In this document: positions 1 through 8,046 of the stretch, piece by piece
Layout of the letters: each line of letters starts with the position of its first letter
Numbering within the stretch: position 1 is the first letter of the stretch
Origin: JBCAXA01 sp038749025
GTDB lineage: Bacteria; Pseudomonadota; Gammaproteobacteria; Steroidobacterales; Woeseiaceae
Direction of reading: 5' to 3'
Assembly (NCBI GenBank): GCA_038749025.1
Contig: JBCDIL010000012.1
Span: 1-64,000, forward strand
Length of the DNA stretch: 64,000 nucleotides
Translations under genes and position numbers: made by a program
Notes under the pieces: generated by a model
What the model saw: the letters and a program-made list of their open reading frames with translations, nothing else
Told to the model about the DNA's origin: nothing
The model's database searches: none

Positions 1-111
1 ACCGGCAAACAAGGCCGGACTCACCAGCGAGTAGAACGCTCAACGACGGAGGTCCGCTCACCTAGCGAGGCGCGATTCGCCAATAGCGTTCTTTTATAGA
101 CACCGCGACGC

Positions 112-139
112 CTCGGTTCGAGTCCGGCCCGAGGAGCCA
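112..139 (+). other. tRNA-Asn-like 3' end (T arm, acceptor strand, CCA), repeat copy 1
   Basis: A T-stem/T-loop (loop TTCGAGT at 117-123) is followed by the seven-base strand CCGAGGA, a G discriminator and an encoded CCA at 137-139. This resembles the 3' end of bacterial tRNA-Asn, whose acceptor ends in a similar AGGAGCCA. The outermost T-stem pair is mismatched and no matching 5' half (expected TCCTCGG) lies upstream, so this is a remnant or duplicated 3' end, not a functional tRNA. Confidence 0.6.
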
Positions 140-150
140 ATTCTTAAAGA

Positions 151-177
151 AGCCCGCTACCGTGCGGGCTTTTTTTT
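151..177 (+). terminator. Rho-independent terminator in repeat copy 1
   Basis: The stem AGCCCGC/GCGGGCT is followed by a run of eight T. It lies 11 bases after the tRNA-like CCA, the usual arrangement for a tRNA transcription unit. Confidence 0.85.
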
Positions 178-299
178 GCGCTCTCGATACCGGCAAACAA
201 GGCCGGACTCACCAGCGAGTAGAACGCTCAACGACGGAGGTCCGCTCACCTAGCGAGGCGCGATTCGCCAATAGCGTTCTTTTATAGACACCGCGACGC

Positions 300-327
300 C
301 TCGGTTCCAGTCCGGCCCGAGGAACCA
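300..327 (+). other. tRNA-Asn-like 3' end, repeat copy 2 (more decayed)
   Basis: Same element as in copy 1, shifted by 188 bases. The T-loop has changed from TTCGAGT to TTCCAGT and the discriminator from G to A, so this copy has drifted further. CCA is still present at 325-327. Confidence 0.55.
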
Positions 328-338
328 ATTCTTAAAGA

Positions 339-365
339 AGCCCGCCGCTGTGCGGGCTTTTTTTT
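339..365 (+). terminator. Rho-independent terminator in repeat copy 2
   Basis: The stem AGCCCGC/GCGGGCT with a changed loop is followed by eight T. The stem is conserved from copy 1 although the loop differs. Confidence 0.8.
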
Positions 366-496
366 CGATGTCTGAACCGGCGAACAGGGCCGGACTCACC
401 AGCGATTGAACGCTCAACTATTCACGTACGAACATCGAGCGAGCCGCGATTTCTCACCGGCGGCGAAATTCGCCGCAATAGGATCTCAACGGTGAA

Positions 497-3400
497 CTAG
501 CGAACGCTAATTAGCCGACGCTCGACGATTACGCGATCGCGAAACAAAACGTAGCGGATTTCGTACTCGCCGGGAGCCGTCGGCACGTCGAGGGACACTG
601 GCGCACCATCCCGACTGAGGTCGCTCCAGGTTTCGTATTGGCCGCCTGGCTGATCTGGGCGAGCGAGACTAATGAAGTCGCCTTTATTGCTCGGCCCGGT
701 CCATCGAACCGCAATCTTCGTCCCCGCTTCGGCAGCCGCGGGAGCATCCAGCGTCGCTGCAGTGCCAACAACCGTAACGGGACGGCGAGCGATGATTTGG
801 CGGTCTTCATAAAGCACGTAGCGGACTTCATATTCACCGGGAGCACTCGGGGCTGTCAGCGATACCGCTGCGCCAGCCGCACCCACGCTCGTCCAACTCT
901 CATACCGCCCACCGGGTTCATTCGCGCGGGCCAAACTAATGAAGTCGTTTTTATTGCCCGGCCCGGTCCATCGAACCGCGATCTGCGACCCGACTTCCGC
1001 CGCAGCGGGAGCATCTAGCGTCGCTGCGGTGCCAACAACGGTAATGGGACGGCGCGCGATGATGTCGCGATCTTTATAAAATACATACCGGATTTCGTAT
1101 TCACCGGGAACGCTCGGGGCTGTCAGCGATACCGCTGCGCCAGCCACACCCGCGCTCGCCCAACTCGCATACCGCCCACCCGGTTCATTCGTGCGGGCCA
1201 AACTAATGAAGTCGCCTTTATTCGCTGGCCCGACCCATTCAACTCGCACTTGCGAGCCGATCTGCACGGTTTGTGGCGCGGTTAAACGGGCTTCGTTGCC
1301 AAGCGTCGGTAACGAGATACTGGTAGCCAGGTCTACGTAGTCATCAGCGAACCGCTCGTCGCCACTGAACCCGACGTCGTAAATGCAATCGTTTAGCAGA
1401 CCAGCAACTACAACACCGTCTTCGCGGCAAACCTGCTCCGCACGCTGGCGGACATCGGCGTCCAAATCCGTGGTCGACAAGACGCGCTCTGGAAACGAGA
1501 GGACGTTGTAGTCGTCTGCTGACTTTCCTTCGTCGTAATCGAATACGCTGTCGGCCGCTGTTACACGCCACGAGTTGCCTAACCGATCGTATAAGTCTTC
1601 GCGCGCTAGGCTGGACAATGCGCCGCTCAGCACAGCCCCGTTCGCAAGGATGGCGTCGTTGGCGGGATCGTTATCCGCCGAACCCAGCAACCCACCTAGG
1701 CCCATCGACACAATGTCGGGTGCGCTGATGTCGAAGGACATCGCCGCATAACCTGTCGTGACACGCACCTTCAAATCGTTCGGTAACACAATGGTGTAAT
1801 CCCGAAGTGACCGGCGGACGATGTAAAGGCCGCGCTCATCGGAAAACGCGTTGTACAAGCCGGGTTCTATCGACAGCGGCTCGCCATCGATTGAGATGGG
1901 GTTCGGCTTGTGATTGCGAATCATTATCCGGTTGTTGCCCGACTTAATCGCTAGCGCTGAAACAACTGATACCGAACTCCCGGATGCCTCCATCCGTGCC
2001 TGCACACCGTACTCACCGTCGCGCGTGCGGGCGAGCCAGTATTCGCCAGCGCCCTGAAAATCGAACTTGACGCCATCGAACGAAATCAGGTGCGGGTCGC
2101 CCCAACCGCAAGCGTGCCTATAGCACCTCGGCGGGATCACACCGCCGCCACCGCCACCGCCACCGCCATCGGGACCACCACCGCCGTCGGGACCGCCACC
2201 GCCGTCGGGACCGCCACCGCCATCGGGGCCACCACCGTCGGGACCGCCGCCGCCATCGGGACCACCACCATCGGGACCACCACCATCGGGACCACCACCG
2301 CCAGAGCCGCCGCCTCCGCCAGAGCCGCCGCCGCCAGAGCCGCCTCCACCGCCAGAGCCGCTGCCTCCGCCAGAGTCGCTGCCCCCGCCAGAGTCGCTGC
2401 CCCCGCCAGAGTCGCCGCCACCGCCAGGATCGCTGCCCCCGCCAGAGTCGTCGCCACCGCCAGAGCCGCCTCCATCACTGCGAGAGCCTCCCTCTCCCGC
2501 CCTGGCTTTGCCGGACCACCCGCCGCCAACCGGTGGCAAACCGGTCGGTTCACACGTCTGCATTGCCTCCGATGTGGAACACGCTGCACGTTTACAGTAT
2601 TGGACTTGGCCTAATGTCGCGCTGCGTTGTGACGCACATACCGCCAAAGCCGGCCATCGTGAACACGCCGAGCCCTCTTGGGTTCCGGCTAGGTAACCGA
2701 TGCCTTCACATCTCTTGTAGCACCTGGCGCGGCATAACGAAACTGTGGGTTCCGACGGCGCCGCAGGGTGTTCTTGAGTTGTCCTGATCGGTATGGAGAA
2801 CGTGAGCTGATCATTCGACGGGTCTGCATCGCGAGTCGCACCGCCACCCCCGACATGCAAGACTGCAAGCAGGAGCCAAACTGAGCCGTTCTCGTCTGTT
2901 GGAAAAGCGAAACGAAAATCCTCTTCAGGGATTCGGACATTGTCGAAGGTAAGCGACACGCCGCCGCCCGGTTCAGAAAAGTCGGGTACGGGTAGCGTAT
3001 ATGTCGGTTGCTGCGCATAACCGGTATACAGCGTTACGCCAAGGTCCGAAGGCACTTCGCTGGCGCCAGATTTGTTGAGATAGACACGCAGACTAACCGT
3101 ATCACCAGGCGAGTACCGAGCTGCGGAGACGTTGCCGATGGGTTGGACGCTATCGATCATTAGATCGAGCGGTGGCTCAATCGGAATGCTCAATGAAGCG
3201 ACATTGTTCGCGATGTTGCCGTCGTTGAATACCGCGTTCGCTGTAGCTTCGCCGTAACTGGTTAAGTAGGGAATTAGCTTGAATTCCAACGCCCAACTCT
3301 GGGCACCGTAGAGGAGTTGCTTCGGCGGCGAATATCGACTGCCAAAGGTCACGTAGACGCCGGACTGAGTCTCGGACCGCTCGTCGATTGATAAGGGCGA

Positions 3401-4615
3401 CCAATACCAACCCTCTGCGTTCGTTGAGCGCACACCTACCCAAGGGATACGTAATTTCGCAGGCGGCTCATCCAGCGATATTCTGAAGTGGAAGCGTTGA
3501 CCGGGAAGAAGGCTTGAAAGAACTTGATCGCTTTCGGCGTCGATTATCTCTACCTTTTTTAGCCCCCAATCGCTGGAACCGAGGTCGATCGGATTTGTTG
3601 CCCTCGGATCAACATCCGCTGAGTTGCTTTTCGAGCCGCCGGTCATGTCCGGGTCGGGTGCCGGCTCTATTGGAATGCTCAGCGATGCGAGATTGTTCGC
3701 GATGTTGCCGTCATTGAGTACCGCGCCGGTCTCGGCTTCACCGTGGCTGGTGCCATAGGGAATGAGATTGAATTCCAATCTCCAAACTTCGGAACCGTCG
3801 AGGAGTCGGCTGGGCGACGAATATGTGTGGGTTACGTACACTCCTGGTTGAGTTAGTTTCCGTTCGTCGATGAGTATGAGTAGCGAATCCCAACTTTCTG
3901 CGTTAGGCGAGCGTACATGTACCCAAGGGATACGTACTTTCGCCCGCGGCTCCTCGAGCGTTATCTTGAAGCGAAATATTTGGCCGAGCACAAGGCTCGA
4001 AAGCACTTGATCGCTCTCGGCGTCAATTAGCTCAACTTTTTTTAGCCCCCAATCACCGGAACTGAGGTCGATCAGGTTTGTCGCGCTCGGGTCATCGCCA
4101 GCTGAGTTGCCCGGATCAATCACATCCCGTGTGGCAAGTTGATCCTCGCTGACAGGCGGCGAGTAAATGGGAATCCGCTCGGTTTTGCGAGCAATTTGCA
4201 CTCTACGCTGCCCGTTCGAGTTCGCCACAAATACCTCAACGAGAAAAGGCAGACAGCGACTGTTGTCACCACAGTCAATAAACGAAAGATCGCTAACGTA
4301 CACTCGATAACGCTCTCGTATTTGGTTTTCTGGTCCGATGGTTGCTGTTACGGCGTTGTATGGGCCTAACGTGTCTTGACTATTTGCGTCTACTTTATAC
4401 CAAACACTCCCTGAGCCATCGGCGAACTGGAACGCGTCCATCTCGGTTTTTCCATACTCGACGACTCGATCAAACGCGACCGTATACTCGACCGTTATCG
4501 TTTGACCCGGTAACACTTTTCCGTCAATCACAGCGATATTCGTTATTGCTGCCGTCTGCGCGTAGACACCGGCCGGAAACACGATTAGCGCGATCAAAAG
4601 GGCAAGCAGTCGCAT
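497..4615 (-). CDS. Large secreted VWD-domain surface protein with CARDB-like and C-terminal repeats
   Basis: A 1372-residue exported protein. A signal peptide (VYA-Q near residue 19) is followed by two CARDB-like repeats (about 175-315 and 338-480, each with ND.N.NN.ASL), a Cys-rich segment (about 630-695), a Gly-rich linker with GGGPDGGG units (about 705-826), a von Willebrand factor type D-like domain (about 830-1000, starting GDPHL.SFDG..FDFQGAGEYW) and three nearly identical ~88-residue repeats (about 1110-1372, each with APGEYE.RYV). Such architectures are typical of surface or adhesion proteins; no enzyme motif is seen. A GGAG sits six bases before the ATG, and the gene follows the last LpqH-like gene by 19 bases, so it is probably the distal gene of that operon. 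The ligand is unknown. Confidence 0.85.
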   Translation of the reverse strand: MRLLALLIALIVFPAGVYAQTAAITNIAVIDGKVLPGQTITVEYTVAFDRVVEYGKTEMDAFQFADGSGSVWYKVDANSQDTLGPYNAVTATIGPENQIRERYRVYVSDLSFIDCGDNSRCLPFLVEVFVANSNGQRRVQIARKTERIPIYSPPVSEDQLATRDVIDPGNSAGDDPSATNLIDLSSGDWGLKKVELIDAESDQVLSSLVLGQIFRFKITLEEPRAKVRIPWVHVRSPNAESWDSLLILIDERKLTQPGVYVTHTYSSPSRLLDGSEVWRLEFNLIPYGTSHGEAETGAVLNDGNIANNLASLSIPIEPAPDPDMTGGSKSNSADVDPRATNPIDLGSSDWGLKKVEIIDAESDQVLSSLLPGQRFHFRISLDEPPAKLRIPWVGVRSTNAEGWYWSPLSIDERSETQSGVYVTFGSRYSPPKQLLYGAQSWALEFKLIPYLTSYGEATANAVFNDGNIANNVASLSIPIEPPLDLMIDSVQPIGNVSAARYSPGDTVSLRVYLNKSGASEVPSDLGVTLYTGYAQQPTYTLPVPDFSEPGGGVSLTFDNVRIPEEDFRFAFPTDENGSVWLLLAVLHVGGGGATRDADPSNDQLTFSIPIRTTQEHPAAPSEPTVSLCRARCYKRCEGIGYLAGTQEGSACSRWPALAVCASQRSATLGQVQYCKRAACSTSEAMQTCEPTGLPPVGGGWSGKARAGEGGSRSDGGGSGGGDDSGGGSDPGGGGDSGGGSDSGGGSDSGGGSGSGGGGGSGGGGSGGGGGSGGGGPDGGGPDGGGPDGGGGPDGGGPDGGGGPDGGGGPDGGGGPDGGGGGGGGGVIPPRCYRHACGWGDPHLISFDGVKFDFQGAGEYWLARTRDGEYGVQARMEASGSSVSVVSALAIKSGNNRIMIRNHKPNPISIDGEPLSIEPGLYNAFSDERGLYIVRRSLRDYTIVLPNDLKVRVTTGYAAMSFDISAPDIVSMGLGGLLGSADNDPANDAILANGAVLSGALSSLAREDLYDRLGNSWRVTAADSVFDYDEGKSADDYNVLSFPERVLSTTDLDADVRQRAEQVCREDGVVVAGLLNDCIYDVGFSGDERFADDYVDLATSISLPTLGNEARLTAPQTVQIGSQVRVEWVGPANKGDFISLARTNEPGGRYASWASAGVAGAAVSLTAPSVPGEYEIRYVFYKDRDIIARRPITVVGTAATLDAPAAAEVGSQIAVRWTGPGNKNDFISLARANEPGGRYESWTSVGAAGAAVSLTAPSAPGEYEVRYVLYEDRQIIARRPVTVVGTAATLDAPAAAEAGTKIAVRWTGPSNKGDFISLARPDQPGGQYETWSDLSRDGAPVSLDVPTAPGEYEIRYVLFRDRVIVERRLISVR

Positions 4616-4634
4616 AGTTACTCCGCGGTTGGCT

Positions 4635-5117
4635 CTACGGGCAAGCTAGGTCGACACTCATGGCGCCGGCGTCAACACCATCGGTTCGGCCGTCAATGCG
4701 CAGGCGACCCGCGTCAAGTGTCATTCGTTTGTTACCGCGCTGAGAAAGTGCGCGAACCTCTCCTGAGCCGGCAAAAAAGTATGCAGTGGTTTCCCATGGC
4801 CCACTTTGAACTGAAAACTGCGGGCCGTCTGGCTGAACTGATCCATCATCGTTCAGGGTTACTGCGACAAGGCGTAGCTGTCCGTCTGACCCAATTCCAC
4901 ACGGCTCTAGGACGCTCAGCGCATACACCTGTCTGTCGAACGTGACAGTGTTCGATGATTCATTCGAAACAGTAGCCATCTCTCGCGACAACGCGCCAGC
5001 CGTGCTCTCGGCACCGTAAAGTTCCTCAGCGGATTCCGCGGGTCTGTAGGTTCGAAAGCCAAACACCGCGAGAGCTATAACCAGCAATACACCAACGACG
5101 ATTAATCCGCGTCGCAT
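4635..5117 (-). CDS. Membrane-anchored LpqH-like domain protein (paralogue 5)
   Basis: A 160-residue protein with an N-terminal membrane segment (about residues 4-22) and no lipobox, so probably anchored by that helix with a periplasmic domain. Its domain starts VTFD, has a Cys about 15 residues later, and ends LRIDG...MSVDLACP. Four upstream neighbours share this pattern of an early strand, an early Cys, a penultimate [FIV].[WID].G strand and a last strand ending in Cys. The pattern resembles the mycobacterial LpqH/19-kDa lipoprotein family; this is my pattern match only. Its start lies 67 bases after the preceding stop. The Shine-Dalgarno sequence is weak. Confidence 0.75.
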   Translation of the reverse strand: MRRGLIVVGVLLVIALAVFGFRTYRPAESAEELYGAESTAGALSREMATVSNESSNTVTFDRQVYALSVLEPCGIGSDGQLRLVAVTLNDDGSVQPDGPQFSVQSGPWETTAYFFAGSGEVRALSQRGNKRMTLDAGRLRIDGRTDGVDAGAMSVDLACP

Positions 5118-5184
5118 TTCAAGCTCGGCATTGAGTCATAGCCAGTAAGTGTGAGTACGCACTCGTCGCTAACGTATGTGTGTT

Positions 5185-5643
5185 TTACGAACACTTGAAC
5201 CGCACTGAACCCGGCACCTTGCCTGCTTTACGGGACCCGGTGTCCGTCTTCTTCAGAAAGGTGAATTCGCCTGACCAAGTTAGCCATTCGTCGTCGCGGC
5301 TCACATCGTCACTCGCGAGATAGCGTCCGCCCGCCACGTCGTAGCTGATAACCGCTTTTAAACCTTCCTCGTCGGGTGGAGACCCCGTCCATCGCAGAAC
5401 ATCAACCGTTGCGTCTTTTCCCGGCGTCGCCTGTGCACGCAGACCGGCCCCATAAACGCCGTCGGTGCAGGAAATCAAAACCGGCAGTGACACCGATTGA
5501 TTATCCAGCGAGAACTCGACGGTGGCCGCTACGTTGGTTTGCGCTGCGTTTGAAGGTGAAACCATGTCGCTACCACAAGCGCATAACAAACATGTAGATG
5601 CCACCCAGACCGCACAACATCGATTCCTTACAAAGAACATCAT
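5185..5643 (-). CDS. Lipoprotein with LpqH-like domain (paralogue 4)
   Basis: A 152-residue lipoprotein. A longer in-frame extension exists, but the start at 5643 is preferred: it overlaps the upstream stop as ATGA and is preceded by GGAGGTGAT, a near-ideal Shine-Dalgarno sequence. The signal peptide ends in the lipobox LCAC. The mature part begins VEFSLDNQ, has an early Cys (VLISC), a WSGEF strand, and ends VRFKCS. The two Cys are spaced as in its neighbours and could form a disulfide. Translational coupling to paralogue 3 is clear. Function unknown. Confidence 0.8.
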   Translation of the reverse strand: MMFFVRNRCCAVWVASTCLLCACGSDMVSPSNAAQTNVAATVEFSLDNQSVSLPVLISCTDGVYGAGLRAQATPGKDATVDVLRWTGSPPDEEGLKAVISYDVAGGRYLASDDVSRDDEWLTWSGEFTFLKKTDTGSRKAGKVPGSVRFKCS

Positions 5644-6095
5644 GGGCAGATCACCTCCACCGTCATTTCTTGACCAAGCGGTGTAACGCCTGACCAGCGA
5701 AACACGTTGTCTGCATCGAACCCAGGGAGCTCTTCCCCGTAGATCGCAAAGCCAAGTTCCTGCGTACGGTTGCCGGTCGCGTAGACACCGAATATCCATG
5801 TGTGCGGGTCTTCGTAGGTGTTGCCTGTCCAACCGCCACGCCCCTGAATGAAAAACGGCGGCTCCTCTTCGAAAGACGGGGCTTGGAGCCATTTCGCTTC
5901 GACGTACGGCAGACCATCGTCAAGCGTGCCGCAGTCGGCGTTTTCGTTCATCGTGAAATTAAACGTTGTTTCTAAATAGTCGACCCGAATAACGGCCTCG
6001 TGCTTCGCTGCCGACTCTCCTTTCGTACATGCAGTGAGTGCGCCTGCCAGAGTTAGGCCCAGCACGATAGCAAGCGTTAGTCGTTTACTTAGCAT
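5640..6095 (-). CDS. Lipoprotein with LpqH-like domain (paralogue 3)
   Basis: A 151-residue lipoprotein. The ATG at 6095 lies inside the end of the upstream gene (seven-base overlap, ATGCTAA) and is preceded by GGAGGTGG. The signal peptide ends LTAC. The mature domain starts VDYLETTFNF, has an early Cys (ADC), then a FRWSGVT strand and the terminus EVICP, matching the two-Cys pattern of the operon. The middle is more acidic and aromatic than in its paralogues. Function unknown. Confidence 0.8.
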   Translation of the reverse strand: MLSKRLTLAIVLGLTLAGALTACTKGESAAKHEAVIRVDYLETTFNFTMNENADCGTLDDGLPYVEAKWLQAPSFEEEPPFFIQGRGGWTGNTYEDPHTWIFGVYATGNRTQELGFAIYGEELPGFDADNVFRWSGVTPLGQEMTVEVICP

Positions 6096-6547
6096 TCGAT
6101 GTCCACCTCCAGCGTCTTGCCGCTGCGCGTCTGCCCCGTCCATGAGAAGCGGAGTCCATCGATCCACACGGCGTCATCGCCGGTCAGCGTGACAGACTCC
6201 TCGCGCGTATCGTCGCCCGGCGGGTCGTAGACGATGCTGACGAGAGGCCGCGGTTTTTTCTCGCCGCCGATGGATAAGTTGAGAACGTTGTTTCGTGGGT
6301 TGTCGTCGCCGTCCGGAGAGCCGCCGCGCATAACGAAGCTGTTGCCGTCGCGGGTAAGCCCGCACATGACCGGCCACGTTTCCAACGTCTCGCTGACGCC
6401 GTCTAACGTCGCCGTGCCTTTGCCCGAACCCTTACTGACGTCTCGCTTGCCGTTCGCTCCGCTTAGCGAGTCGGGTGAGCCAGATCCACAGGCGGTGACA
6501 ACTAGCGCAACCATCATCGTGGTAACAGCCGGCGTGACCCGTCTCAT
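6089..6547 (-). CDS. Lipoprotein with LpqH-like domain (paralogue 2)
   Basis: A 152-residue lipoprotein with lipobox VTAC followed by a Gly/Ser/Lys-rich linker. Its domain is the closest of the five to the LpqH pattern: ATLDG, an early Cys (VMC), a central LNLSIGG...VSIVYD region, then LRFSWTG.TRSGKTLEV ending in DIEC. In LpqH the comparable parts are a VTIDG strand, a Cys and a terminal EIEVTC; that comparison is from memory of the family. The start overlaps the upstream stop as ATGA. Confidence 0.8.
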   Translation of the reverse strand: MRRVTPAVTTMMVALVVTACGSGSPDSLSGANGKRDVSKGSGKGTATLDGVSETLETWPVMCGLTRDGNSFVMRGGSPDGDDNPRNNVLNLSIGGEKKPRPLVSIVYDPPGDDTREESVTLTGDDAVWIDGLRFSWTGQTRSGKTLEVDIEC

Positions 6548-7251
6548 GACGGCTCACACGATGCGGTAAACACTAAGCGTTTGCTATCACCGCGACTCGA
6601 CGTGACTACACCGTCAAAATGAACGCGTGTCTCGCTAATCGCACTAGCTGGCAGGTCGGCGCGATAGTTGTTGCCGCCTTGTTGGACACCAATCATGGCG
6701 AGCCATTTGTTCTGTGAAACACTCCAGCCGCGGTGCGCGCTGATCATCATTCCCGCCTGGTGATGAACGGTGGGAGCCGCTTGCGCCGAGACGTTGAACG
6801 CGTCTCCGCCTTGGCAATCGACGCGCTTCATCGTGATGTCGTTACCGTCGAACGTAACGGCAATATCCGGCTTGTGGGCGTACCGTTTCTCGAACGCGTC
6901 GATATCACGTTGCAGCATCTCGCCGATTTGCTGGTCCTGACGCGCCTTAATCGCGTTGGCCATCGGACGCACGAGCGCCATTTCCTCGTCCGTCATTCCC
7001 GTCGCGGCCTGAATGTCATTCGCCTGACGACCGGTAGCCTGTGCAGGCGGTACGCTCATCGCGCGCACTTGGTCCATGGCCTTAACAAAATCCGCTATTT
7101 GCTGCTCCGACTGCCCCGCTGCACGCATCGCAGCGATCGCCTGCTCAATCTCTGCGTCGATGGTTTGTTGGGCATGTGCAGCAACGACAAAGAGCGTAAG
7201 CACAGCCCCACCAGCAACCCACCCACGTGCCAATAGCGACAACCTAGACAT
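6544..7251 (-). CDS. Secreted protein with helical N-domain and LpqH-like C-domain (paralogue 1)
   Basis: A 235-residue exported protein and first gene of the operon. The ATG at 7251 is chosen because AAGGAGG lies about nine bases upstream and a clean signal peptide (AHA-Q) follows. Residues ~30-115 are predicted helical, with EIEQAIAAMR and QQIADFVKAMD segments. The C-terminal half has the shared pattern: VTFDGNDITMKRVDC, a late VHFDGVV strand and the terminus FTASCEPS. It is divergent from the ECF sigma gene at 7416, with 164 bases between them that must hold both promoters; no standard promoter is evident there. Confidence 0.8.
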   Translation of the reverse strand: MSRLSLLARGWVAGGAVLTLFVVAAHAQQTIDAEIEQAIAAMRAAGQSEQQIADFVKAMDQVRAMSVPPAQATGRQANDIQAATGMTDEEMALVRPMANAIKARQDQQIGEMLQRDIDAFEKRYAHKPDIAVTFDGNDITMKRVDCQGGDAFNVSAQAAPTVHHQAGMMISAHRGWSVSQNKWLAMIGVQQGGNNYRADLPASAISETRVHFDGVVTSSRGDSKRLVFTASCEPS

Positions 7252-7415
7252 AGCACCGTTCCTCCTTTTTACCCCGTCGAGCATCCCAAACCGGGACGTC
7301 ACTTAGAGATACGTAGCGCAGCTCACAAGTCCGCCAATTTTTTTGCAAGAAAAACGCTTGCGGCGGGTTTTTCCTTGCGGTTCACTAGGGTCGAATCGCT
7401 CTGGGAGGACTCTGG

Positions 7416-7976
7416 TTGACAGAGGTGGACGGAATTACGCAGCTTGTTGAAGCGCACCGGGAAGGCGATGACGCTGCGTACGATCATGCGATGGAGCTGC
7501 TGTACTCGGAGTTACGACGGGTCGCCCATCGCATTCGCAAGAACATTGGCGGTAATCCAACCCTGCAGACCACGGCGGTCGTCAACGAAGCGTATTTGAA
7601 AATGCGCCGATCGCTTGGCGCCGCCGAAAACAGTGCGCATTTGCTGAACATCGCGTCACGAGCGATGCGCCAGATCATCGTAGACTATGCCCGCACGCGG
7701 AACGCCGACAAACGCGGCGGGGATATGGCTCACGTCGAATTAGAAGAAAGCGACGCCGCTATAGCGTCAGAAGCTGAGCAAGTTCTGCTCATTAATGAAG
7801 CCATTGATAAACTCGCTGCACATAGCCAAAGTCTCGCCGACGTCTTCGAACTCAAGTTCTTTACCGGCCTCACCGATGCGGAGCTCGCTGCAGCCACCGG
7901 AACCTCAATACGTTCCGCGCAGCGCAATTGGATGAAAGCCCGCGCCTTCGTCGGTGACTACTTGACGAGCGATTGA
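7416..7976 (+). CDS. ECF sigma factor (TIGR02999-like), module 1
   Basis: A 186-residue sigma-70 family regulator. Region 2 is TTAVVNEAYLKM...ASRAMRQIIVDYARTRNADKRGG, and region 4 is LADVFELKFFTGLTDAELAAATGTSIRSAQRNWMKARAF split over a helix-turn-helix. The A.RAMRQ.[IL]V[DN]YA signature and ADKRGG are typical of the sigma group found next to Ser/Thr kinases (TIGR02999-like, from memory). The start is TTG with GGGAGG eight bases upstream; GTG at 7425 is an alternative. It is followed 70 bases later by a kinase. It probably directs transcription of the divergent lipoprotein operon; this is inference from position. Confidence 0.85.
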   Translation: MTEVDGITQLVEAHREGDDAAYDHAMELLYSELRRVAHRIRKNIGGNPTLQTTAVVNEAYLKMRRSLGAAENSAHLLNIASRAMRQIIVDYARTRNADKRGGDMAHVELEESDAAIASEAEQVLLINEAIDKLAAHSQSLADVFELKFFTGLTDAELAAATGTSIRSAQRNWMKARAFVGDYLTSD

Positions 7977-8046
7977 GCATTGGCGGTCTTCAACGTCATT
8001 TATCGTATGACCAAGAAGGCTCCTATCGCACACCAAAGGACCAGAA

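Larger units (their letters stand above)
1..420. repeat. Tandem direct repeats of about 188 bp with a third partial copy
   Basis: Bases 1-188 and 189-375 are direct repeats; by eye the first ~119 bases are identical and later differences are single substitutions. A third copy starting at 376 is recognisable for about 45 bases and then diverges. Each full copy ends in a tRNA-like 3' end followed by a rho-independent terminator. The array probably extends upstream of the window. No gene is seen between 1 and 496. Confidence 0.9.

Noticed and set aside
1..139. A complete tRNA-Asn gene
   Set aside because: Only the T arm and acceptor 3' strand are present; no matching 5' acceptor strand, D arm or GTT anticodon loop is found in the expected 76 bases.
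2090..2614. Repetitive Ala/Thr-rich reading frames on both strands across the Gly-rich linker
   Set aside because: They are mirror frames of the GGGPDGGG/GGGSGGG codon repeats in the VWD protein; no ribosome site or domain supports them.
5644..5892. N-terminal extension of the paralogue-4 lipoprotein gene up to 5892
   Set aside because: It overlaps the upstream gene in another frame and lacks a signal; the start at 5643 has GGAGGTGAT and is followed by a lipobox signal peptide.
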